Below, piece by piece: positions 55,676-64,000 of a stretch of 64,000 nt of DNA (positions within the stretch are counted from its first letter, which is position 1; each line of letters opens with the position of its first letter). This DNA comes from Riptortus pedestris. Its lineage: Eukaryota; Arthropoda; Insecta; Hemiptera; Alydidae. A model generated the notes under the pieces. That model was not told the origin of the DNA. It ran no database searches and was given only the letters and a program-made list of their open reading frames with translations. Position numbers and translations under genes: made by a program. The DNA is taken from contig CM032228.1 in the NCBI GenBank assembly GCA_019009955.1, forward strand, positions 257,267,501 through 257,331,500, in the 5' to 3' direction.

Positions 55676-56490
55676 TAGCTACGGTACAAAGCGAAGCCCG
55701 GCAAATCATTGTTGACTCAATAATTATGCCATTTTTAAGCCTTCCTCAGTAAAGCTTTAAGCAATCATATTCAGTTTAAACTAATTTTGTCGTTTGTCAC
55801 AATATAATTAGCAAGTGACATAGATTTAGTACATAGTAATTTCAATAACGTCATCATATGAGTGGAAATATAACATGAACCAAAATTAGAGTGTTTGATT
55901 CCCTACACGTTCCACTTTGCAAGAAGTATACTGTTTACATTTTTATTGGAAATAAATAAAAGGTTACTTTCTAGTGAAAATAAATAAGAAATGCGGTGGA
56001 GTTGGGGCAGAAATTTATAACCTTCGTAATCCGAATTATACTTAGAACAATCATACAAGTCTAAAAACATAACCTTATTTTTCATAATATGCCTATAACT
56101 AGTAAAACCTAACTGTAATAAAATTCTAGTTAACTATAATGAACGTAGTACTATTAAAATTGGTCTCGAACAATAGTATTTAGTGTAAACGTTTATAGTG
56201 CGTTATATGACAAAAGTTATTTTAAATGTCAAAATGAAAAACTTTGTTATGTGCACTTTTGACGAAAAACAAATAGGAAACAAATTATGGAGACTTTTTA
56301 ACCGCCTTAACCCCCATTTCAATATAGAGATGTGCATAACGACATTTATGGTATACTGAATTTACAATAAGATTCGTTTTATGCAATTTCGCGATATGAC
56401 CTATAATAAGGGAGATATATCGAATTTTTGAAATTTCCCCTAATCCGCCCCCTCCTACTTGTCCGGTTTCAACCCTTAAGTAATTTCTAA
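55676..56490. mobile_element. Family D/B-type fragment plus A core (copy 1)
   Basis: GCGAAGCCCGGCAAATCATTG and GACTCAATAATTATGCC resemble the D start. ACAAAAGTTATTTTAAATGTCAAAATG and ACGAAAAACAAATAGGAAAC are a B module near 56210. 56320-56490 is an A core. Repeated at 62080-62895. Confidence 0.55.
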
Positions 56491-56742
56491 TAGTTAATAT
56501 TAATCTCGGACAAAATACGTATATGACAACATCTATGTACACAATGAAATATAAAATAAGATTAGTTATATACACTTTTTCGACCCAACTTATCGGAGTC
56601 ATTTCGAAAGTCTCCTTGTTTAAACACCCCCTTCCCCGTCCGATTTTAGCCATTACGCACTTAATCTTTAGATTGGCATGAAACTCTTATATATCGTGTT
56701 TGGTAACAATAAAACAATAATTGTGACCGCAAGAGCGCTACC

Positions 56743-56792
<50 letters not shown>
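56743..56792. repeat. (TA)n microsatellite
   Basis: TA tract of the copy-2 A element, equivalent to 51171-51213. Confidence 0.95.
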
Positions 56793-56793
<1 letters not shown>

Positions 56794-56937
56794 TGCAATT
56801 TTGAAACGACCTCATTTCGACATCTCCTGTTAGACCGATGGACGATATAACGATTTAGAAAATTCAAAATATCTCTGTTACTATAAGTCGGATCAAAACA
56901 TTGTACGTAACCATTCTTATTGAAAATTAAGTTACCT

Positions 56938-57104
56938 ATAAATTTTGTTCGATTCTCGCCTGGGCAAAGGAAATTATTTAGTGACGAAATTCATTAAATA
57001 ACGTCCTAAAATCCCACCCTGACTAGAAAAGGTGGTAACCTGTCCAAATTAGCCTAAGTTGCAAAACGTCGACGTCAATAAATAATAATAACATAAATTT
57101 TGTT
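56938..57104 (+). mobile_element. tRNA-derived SINE, 5'-truncated, with 12-bp target duplication
   Basis: Body 56950-57092, beginning inside the B box (CGATTCTCGCCTGGGC) and continuing through CCCACCCTGACTAGAAAAGG, GTAACCTGTCC and (AAT)n. Flanks ATAAATTTTGTT at 56938-56949 and 57093-57104. The copy-1 equivalent (51357-51368) holds a single ATAAATTTTGTT and no SINE. Confidence 0.93.
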
Positions 57105-57441
57105 ATATAAATATTTTCTCTAACATGAATATTAACAGAGATATTTGCATTTCTTTAGTTTTCAGTCTTCAGTAAACCCCAACCCTACTCATGTCATGTC
57201 ACCAATCAGCTGTTGTATAACGAACAAATTCATTCTAATCTTATATATCAACTATTTTATTCAAATACGTTTTGTGATGACGTCATCAATTGAATTTTTC
57301 TATTTGCTATATCAGCACGTGGGAAGCCTGCTTAGACTTTTTCCAATACTCATGAAACATGTGTTGGTATGCCTCGTCAATACTGTACAACAAGCAACTA
57401 CTGAATCTCATTAAAAAAACTTCATTCATAAGACAAAACAT

Positions 57442-57571
57442 CCTTTTAGCAGATTCCCCTTAAGTGAAATCAGCTATTGAGGTCGTACTCATGACGCGAG
57501 TTTACAAAAATTTCCTCAAATGCCCATGATGACGAAAATGAGGCCCGTTCAAAATTTTATATATATATATC

Positions 57572-57602
<31 letters not shown>

Positions 57603-58133
57603 CTGTTAACGCTCTAGTGGTCGCAATTTTTGTTTGATCGTTACCAAACTCGGAATTTAATCGTTTTATGTAAAAGGGAAGATCAAGTTCGTTAATGACT
57701 GAAATCGGGCCAGTGGGGTTTAGAGGGTGGATTTTCGGAAAATTCGAAATATCTCCGTTATTATGCGTCGGAATTAAATCTTATTGCAAATTAAATTTAC
57801 TATAAATATTGTTCTTACATTTATTCTGTATCTTGAATATTAACCGAGATATTTGCATTTGTATTCTGCGTGATACTTGTCACTACTAGGCTATGTTCAA
57901 ACTTTCCGGCGAGAGCTCTGGCGGCCGTTTCTATAACTTCCCCCCTCGTGAATAGGTTTAGAGGTTAGGTCAACTGTTTTTTGGGGCTAGAAACTATTGG
58001 GTTGTTATGCCCTAAATAATGTTTTAGGTTTAGAGGTTTCTTACTACTACAGTTGTTATTAGGCAGATTTCCCTATTGTAAAACTTCACGTGGGAAATCT
58101 GCTTAGTTTACGCAGCCCCTGCGTGACGGACTT
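57442..58133 (-). mobile_element. Family A element, complete, copy-2 specific
   Basis: TTTTAGCAGATTCCCC and TTAAGTGAAATCAGC, 3' block, (TA)n 57558-57599, CTGTTAACGCTCTAGTGGTCGC, core, and the end GGGAAATCTGC, TTAGTTTACGCAGCCCCTGC, GTGACGGAC. Copy 1 lacks it between ACAAAACAT (51705) and GCAGTATCTTAGAAG (51728). Confidence 0.88.
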
Positions 58134-58320
58134 TTTTTATTAGCCTTTAGCTAATAAAGCAGTATCTTAGAAGATGTCCCAGCAAGTGCCAAGATAACTT
58201 ATCATATCTACCTTCTAGATCAGAGATTCCCCAACTATTTCGGGCATAACCCCTTTTCCAAAATGAACTGACACCATAGATTCCCATAGCTAAATTACTT
58301 TAAAATTCCTATATCTAGTT

Positions 58321-58833
58321 AAAGTTAGTAAAATATCTCTGTTATTATTATTTGCATCGAAAAATTGTATAAAACCAATGTTATTGCAAATTAAATTTAC
58401 TATAAATTATGTTCTATACATTTATTCTCTATCTTGAAAATTAACCGAGATATTTGCATTTTTATGAAGGCTGTCGGGTATAGTTCGGATTAGGTCGGCC
58501 ATCTTCGTCATTTCACGGCTCAGGTGGAAGCTTCTTCTAACCTGGCGTTTCTAACCTTACCTTACCTTCCTTACTTTGTGAAATTTATGGAAATACGTTC
58601 TGTTCATCCGCCCCCCCCCTTCTTTAGTTCATGGACTACTAAAACTTGAGTTATTAAAATATAAATTATTCTTACACTTCAGATGCCGTTTCAGTTGGGT
58701 ATTTATTTTAATTAACTGAAAGATTTGTCATTATATATTCACGGTGGTATTGTGTTTCCAGTATGCAGATTTCTATATTGTAAAACTTCACAGGTGAAAT
58801 CTGCTTAGTTTACTCACCCCCTGCGGGACGGAC
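58321..58833 (-). mobile_element. Family A insertion, 3'-truncated, no target duplication
   Basis: Starts AAAGTTAGTAAAATATC in the core and ends GGACGGAC. Flanked left by ATATCTAGTT and right by TTTTTTTTCTCCTATTG. The copy-1 empty site at 51881-51900 reads ATCTAG, nine T, CTCC. The insertion therefore lies within the T run with no duplicated host bases beyond at most one T. Confidence 0.88.
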
Positions 58834-59873
58834 TTTTTTTTCTCCTATTGATACAAATGACTTACCAATTTAAAAACTTTGCATCAGGTTGAGTGAGTAA
58901 ACCTGGCATCATGTTCTCATAAAAACTTAACAAAATAATTAGAAATCAAATTTATTAAATAAATTAACTAAAAATACTTAAGTTGGTACTTATTTTTTGA
59001 GAAAAAAAACAACAACATTAAAATCGCTAAGTAAAAAATAAGGCATTCAGTGTTATGGATGAACCTCCAAGAAAAATAGTTCTATAAAAAAAATATACAC
59101 AATTTTATTGATGGGATATTTACTTTATTTATTTGAAAAGAAATGAACTCATAATATATTAAAAGAAAAAGAAAAGCGTCAAGTTAAGAAATTTTCCGGA
59201 AAAAACTGACTGGTTTATCGGTTTATCAAGAGCTCCAATAATTATGAAAATATTAATATTCAAGAAACGTATTATCCCTGAAAAATTATGAGATTCATAA
59301 ATTAATGGCACAGCGAACCGGGCTGTAATTTGTAGTTGAAAGTCCTTTTTATTGTCAATAAATGTTTACATCTTATGCAGAAATAAATTTTATTTGATGG
59401 CCACTTTCAATCTTCAATTGGAAATTATGAATAAATAAATAAAATCAAGAAGCAGCAATTATTTTATTTTCCATTTTAAATGGAGTATTCTGCTTGGACT
59501 AATTGAGACCGCCTATATCCAGTAACCACTTCAGGGGAAACTAAATTTATGGGGAAATAGGGAGATGTGAAAAAAAAAAAAAAAACAAGAAATTCTTGCA
59601 ATGGTCTTAGTGGTATTTATGTATTAGTGATTAGTTAAATAGTCCATATATTTTAACAGAATTACCTCAAGAAAAATCAGCTAATGGGATTGTATTCATA
59701 AGAAAATACCTTTTCATACGACCTTAGATCCTTTCTAATGATGGCAAAAATAAGGTGCAGTCAAAGTTGTATATTGAATGTACCTTATTTACGTAGTTTA
59801 GGCATGAAAAGGTAACAAACAAACATATCTAATTATATATTTATAATTGTAACCCTTGTATGTACTTTCATTT

Positions 59874-59984
59874 TAGCAGATTTCCCTCAAGGGAAATCAG
59901 CTATTGAGGTGGTACTCATGACGGAATTTTCGAAATTTTTCTAATGTCCATCAATCCTAGTAGATGACGAAAATGAAGTCCGTT

Positions 59985-60046
<62 letters not shown>

Positions 60047-60246
60047 TATATATATATATATATAGATAGATATATATATACACAGTATTTTTATGTTTTT
60101 TGGATAAGTTTTAATTTAATTTATAAGTTGTTTAGTTTGATTTATAGTATTAGTAACCAGTTTATAGTAAACATACATGTCTATTGTCTCTAAGACAGGA
60201 CCATTGGTCCTATAACAATAAAAACATCTATCTCTCTGTGTCTCTC

Positions 60247-60293
<47 letters not shown>

Positions 60294-60797
60294 GTAATAT
60301 ATATATATATATATATATCTGTCCGTTACCGCACTAATGGTCACAATGTTTGTTTGATCGTTACCACACTCCATATTTACACGTTTTATGTAAAAGAAAG
60401 ATCATGTTCGTTAATGGCAGAAATCGGTCCAGGGGGAGAGGGGGGTTTAGAGGGGAGGATTTTCGAAAAATTCGAAAAATCTCCGTTATTATGCATCGGA
60501 TCGAAACATCGTAAAGAACCAATCTGTTTGCACATTAAATTTACTATAAATATTGTTATATACATTTATTCTCTATCTTGAATATTAACCGAGATATATG
60601 CATTTGTATTGTGTGTGTGGTCGGCTATGTTCGGGACTTTCCGTCGAGAGATAGGTCGGCAGTTTCCGTAACTGTTCGTCCCTCGTGAATATGTTTAGAG
60701 AGTCCTTACTACTACTGCTGTAATTAGGCTGATTTCTCTATTGTAAAACTTTACGTAGGAAATCTGCTTAGTTTACGCATCCCCTGCGTGACGGACT
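59874..60797 (-). mobile_element. Family A element with expanded TC/TA microsatellite
   Basis: TTTTAGCAGATTTCCC, TCAAGGGAAATCAGC, 3' block to 59990, then (TC)n, (TA)n, about 150 bp of other sequence (60080-60230, containing GACAGGACCATTGGTCC), (TC)n and (TA)n to 60320. The core and the 5' end GCATCCCCTGCGTGACGGAC follow. The copy-1 partner (53197-53958) has only simple TA here. Confidence 0.8.
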
Positions 60798-61136
60798 TTT
60801 TTTTCAAGTAAACGTAACAATATTGTGTCCGGACGATAAAAGGGGGAGAATTTGAAAATTCAAAATATCCCCGCTATTGAGTCGCACCGAGACTTACTAT
60901 AGAACCAATCTGGTTAATCTACTGATGCGGTACATAGTTTTTATATACATTTTACCGTAGCTCAAATATTAATTGAGTTATTAGTTCTTTCCGGTTTTCT
61001 GCCTTCAGTAAGTTCTACTCATCGGGTCAATAGTGAGTCATCAGCTGGTGGGAAATCTGCTCAATATACGCGTGACGGATTTTATTTAAGCTATATTTAT
61101 ATCTCTTTGATTATTCTCGACAGTTGCATAGAAGAA

Positions 61137-61615
61137 TTCTGTCACGCAGGGGCTGCGTTAACTAAGCAGATTACCTACGTCCGTCACGTTTTTGCATTTA
61201 CCTCAATATGTAAAAGTTCAATGAGAAACAATATTTGGTGTTTAAGCTTCAAATAAAGTGTTTCATAACATAATAAAATATTGTTAATATGAGACGAGTA
61301 GGAGTGGGGGATACTGGAGTCCCAAAACTAAAAAATGTAAATATCTCAGTTATTAATCAAGATAATGAAAAAAATTACATAACAACATTTATTGAATATT
61401 AAATTTTCAATAAGAATGGTCCTATGCAATTTATTGATCCGACGGATACTAACGGAGATGTTTAGAATTTTTGAAATTCTCTCCCTCTAACCCCCCCCCC
61501 TCCCCTAGCCCGATTTTAGCCGTTAACGAACTTGATCTTTCTTTTTGTATAGAACGATTATATATCTAGTTTGGTAACAATAAGACAAAAATCGCGACCG
61601 CTAGAGCGGTAGCAG

Positions 61616-61677
<62 letters not shown>

Positions 61678-61794
61678 TTGAACAGACCTCATTTTCGTCA
61701 TCTCCCTGGTAGGATTGATGGAGTTTTGAAGAAAATTTTCGAAAATTGCGTCATGACCTCAATAGCTGATTTTCCCTAAGGGAAATCTGCTAAA
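61137..61794 (+). mobile_element. Family A element, complete (SINE-free partner)
   Basis: TCACGCAGGGGCTGCG, AAGCAGATTACC, core with C10 near 61490, GACCGCTAGAGCGGTAGC, (TA)n 61620-61673, the 3' block and TTTCCCTAAGGGAAATCTGC TAAAA. The empty SINE site is at 61227-61238. Confidence 0.86.
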
Positions 61795-62895
61795 AGTGCA
61801 AAAACCTTGGCCTCACATAGCTACGTATCTCTCTATTATGCATATAACTAGAATGCAAAATGTCTGCATATCTGACTGCATTAAAGCACGTCTTTTATGG
61901 TGCAGTATTGGAATGCAGATCCCATCCCATGGTGTATGCAATATTTACTATATATCTCCCAGCTGGTGGATACATCCTGTTCCACTATTTACCAGACTAT
62001 GCCATGGCATACATGACAAGGATAACCACTCCTGCTACTTATTAGCAATTCGTGAATATAGTAAAGGCTTGCTGTAGCTAAGGTACACGGCGATCCCCGG
62101 AAAATCATTGCTGACTCAATAATGATGCCATTTTTAAGGCTTCCTCAGTAAAGCTTTAAACAATCACATTCAGTTTAAACTAATTTTGTCGTTTGTCACA
62201 ATAAAATTAGCAAGTTACATAGATTTAGTACATAGTTATTTCAATAACGTCATCATATGAGTGGAAATATAATATTTACCAAAATTAGAGTGTTTGATTC
62301 CCTACACGTTCCACTTTACAAGAAGAAAGCAGTTTACATTTCTATTGGAAATAAATAAAAGGTAAAGTTTACTTTCTAGAGAAAATAAATAAAAGGGGTG
62401 GAAATGGGGCAGAGATTTATAACCTCCGTAATCCGAATTATACTTAGAATAATCATACAAGTCTAAAAACATAACCTTATTTTTCATAATATGCCTATAA
62501 CTAGTAAAACTTAACTGTAATAAAATTCTAGTTAACTATAATGAACGTAGTACTATTAAAATTGGTCTCGAACAATAGTATTTAGTGTAAATGTTTATAG
62601 TGCGTTATATGACAAAAGTTATTTTAAATGTCAAAATGAAAAACTTTGTTATGTGCACTTTTGACGAAAAACAAATAGGAAACAAATTATGGAGACTTTT
62701 TAACCGCCTTAACCCCCATTTCAATGTAGAGATGTGCATTACGACATTTATGGTATACTGAATTTACAATAAGATTCGTTTTATGCAATTTCGCGATATG
62801 ACCTATAATAAGGGAGATATATAGAATTTTTGAAATTCCCCCTAATCCGCCCCCTCCTACTTGTCCGGTTTCAACCCTTAAGTAATTTCGCCTTT
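61795..62895. other. Duplicated block (copy 2 of 55377-56490)
   Basis: Same content as the copy-1 block: a non-coding segment with ATTCGTGAATATAGTAAAGG, a D-like start at about 62085, a B module near 62610 and an A core near 62740-62890. Confidence 0.7.
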
Positions 62896-63036
62896 AGTTT
62901 TACATAAATCGTTAAAATATCGAGTTTGGTACAGAACGGACAAATATTGCGACCTCTAGAATCGATGGACATTTGAGGAAATTTTTCGAAAGTGAGTCAT
63001 GAGAACAACCTCAATAGCAGATGCAGATTTCCCTCT
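62896..63036 (+). mobile_element. Family A end fragment with microsatellite deleted
   Basis: ATCGAGTTTGG, ACAAATATTGCGACCTCTAG jumps directly to AATCGATGGACATTTGAGG, losing the microsatellite and part of the 3' block. It ends CTCAATAGCAGATGCAGATTTCCC. Confidence 0.7.
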
Positions 63037-63116
63037 GCAAAAAAATCCAAGGAATGATCTGAAAAGCAGATTGCTTAGACTCCAGATCTTCTAAGAACTA
63101 GAGAGCCTGTACAGCA

Positions 63117-63545
63117 GGTATGGGCAACCTTTGGCAAGTTGCGGGGCAAACTTTAGTGTGCGAAACACAGGCCGATTTTAAAAGTAGTGTATTTTAAAGT
63201 AGTGTTCATAATATTTAACGATAGATATCAGACATGAATTGTGAATTATTACAAACAAAAAAAGTTAAATAGCGACACCTAAATCGATGTGACACTTGAG
63301 CTTGAATTCGGGAAACTAATCCATCGATGTTTGGATTAATTCCACTGATTTTCCAAATTATCGTCAGCCAGCCTTGTACGATATTTTGATTTATTATCTT
63401 TCATCAATGAAAAGACTTTTGGCATTTATAAGTACTGCCGAACGCACAAATCTCTCCTCATCTTCCTCATTTGGAGTAAGTAGTGTAATATGTTTGTTTA
63501 ATTGGGTTTATCAAATTGACTCGCGGGCCGGATCAAACCTTGCCG
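63117..63545. mobile_element. hAT-like DNA transposon remnant
   Basis: CAGGTATGGGCAACCTTTGGC and GCGGGGCAAACTTTAG at the left, and CGCGGGCCGGATCAAACCTTG at the right, are the recurrent sub-terminal phrases of hAT (Charlie/Tip100-type) repeats. The right terminal repeat is not complete and no transposase is visible. Confidence 0.55.
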
Positions 63546-64000
63546 GTTATTAGGTTGGTTGGTTTAACATATGCTGTAGAGTATGCACAAGTATAGCAAC
63601 TGCATTCCAATGCCGGATAAAGTCTATCACTCAATTAGCTTACATTGAAATAAATATTCTGCAAATGATAGATGCAAGTGGTTGCATCAGCCGCTGGAAT
63701 GAATTGCAGTGCAATGGTTGCACTATTTGGCAGTAATGATAGCACTAATTGGACCGGTTCGATTCCTGCTCTGCTTATTGACTTTCATTGATGTTCGGGG
63801 AAATATGTCGAATGGATAAAAAAACCTGCCGATGAGGGCGCCACCCACTGCTCGGGAATTCCAACCACTTCTCATTGGAAATACAAATAGCCAGCCATAT
63901 TTTGCTTCCAACTGCTGCGGATTACCGTTAAAATGCTGTTTATTGCACCAATTTGTATGCCATTACCATCGTAAACTACAGCCTGCCGTACAAGGATATG
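63546..64000. other. Non-coding, window edge
   Basis: No gene recognised. GGTTCGATTCCTGCTCTGC at 63755-63773 resembles a B box but lacks a surrounding SINE. A 62-codon minus-strand ORF is not recognisable. Confidence 0.35.

Larger units (their letters stand above)
50952..56490. repeat. Large tandem segmental duplication, copy 1
   Basis: Same order of blocks as 56494-62895: A core with TCGACCCAACATATCGG, a stretch with CAGCTGTTGTATAACGAAC, a 900-bp non-coding block (51720-52690), an A element in minus (53197-53960), an A element in plus (54457-55375), then a shared block with ATTCGTGAATATAGTAAAGG and a B/A tail ending CCGGTTTCAACCCTTAAGTAATTT. Copy 1 carries a full SINE (54558-54782), a 150-bp internal tandem repeat (53952-54245) and about 500 bp at 52690-53196 not found in copy 2. 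Confidence 0.9.
56494..62895. repeat. Large tandem segmental duplication, copy 2
   Basis: Starts at GTTAATATTAATCTCGGAC, joined directly to the end of copy 1, and ends CCGGTTTCAACCCTTAAGTAATTT at about 62890. Extra relative to copy 1: a truncated SINE (56950-57092), a family A element (57442-58133), another family A fragment (58321-58833) and TC-rich microsatellite sequence (59990-60295). Identity by eye is high, with many single-base indels. Confidence 0.9.

Noticed and set aside
55448..55678. 76-codon ORF, also found as a 93-codon ORF at 61796-62077
   Set aside because: Similar peptides appear only because the DNA is duplicated; indels between copies change the frame, so there is no sign of selection on coding.

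Overview
This is eukaryotic nuclear DNA, AT-rich and almost entirely made of transposable-element debris and microsatellites. I found no intact protein-coding gene, rRNA, functional tRNA or CRISPR array. The element types suggest an invertebrate, most likely an arthropod and perhaps an insect. They are Helitron-like repeats whose 3' ends fold around CCCGGGCGAAGCCGGGT and end in CTAG, a R1/Jockey/I-type LINE, Ty3-type LTR elements, a piggyBac relic and tRNA-derived SINEs. The species assignment is inference only.

Four repeat families, named here for convenience, dominate. Family A (about 25 copies or fragments, both strands) has a 5' block starting GTCCGTCACGCAGGGG, a core with C/G runs, a dinucleotide microsatellite (usually TA), a 3' block, and a 3' end that folds around CCCTTAAGGG. 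Inverted GCAGATTTCCC / GGGAAATCTGC motifs sit near both ends, a layout resembling HINE/Helentron elements. Families B, C and D are probably non-autonomous Helitrons. They repeatedly sit inside the TA tracts of family A.

Layout: 1-200 is a CT tract. 200-5.2 kb holds family A fragments, a 143-bp foldback and a solo LTR nested in an A element. 5.2-12.6 kb holds a head-to-tail array of four B copies, the first of them nested in an A element. 12.7-19.0 kb is a nearly complete but frameshifted Ty3-type LTR retrotransposon on the minus strand with both LTRs, a primer-binding site, gag, protease, RT, RNase H and integrase. 19-30.5 kb holds A, D and SINE copies. 30.9-32.0 kb is a LINE reverse-transcriptase pseudogene. 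32-38.4 kb is nested A, B and C. 39.1-40.45 kb is a 1.4-kb GA-rich tract. 40.5-41.5 kb is a LINE RNase H relic, followed by a hAT-like MITE. 42.4-45 kb holds A, C and a foldback element. 46.3-47.2 kb is a piggyBac transposase relic. 48.1-48.85 kb is a second LINE RNase H relic, on the minus strand. 50.1-50.6 kb is a GC-richer patch with a TATA box. 50.95-62.9 kb is a two-copy tandem duplication. 63.1-63.55 kb is a hAT-like remnant.

The most informative part is the tandem duplication, because each half provides an empty site for insertions in the other. Two SINE insertions show 12-bp target duplications. One family A insertion shows none, which supports a Helitron/Helentron-type mechanism for A. 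No genes here work together as a pathway; the biology is layered transposition with TA microsatellites as recurrent junctions.
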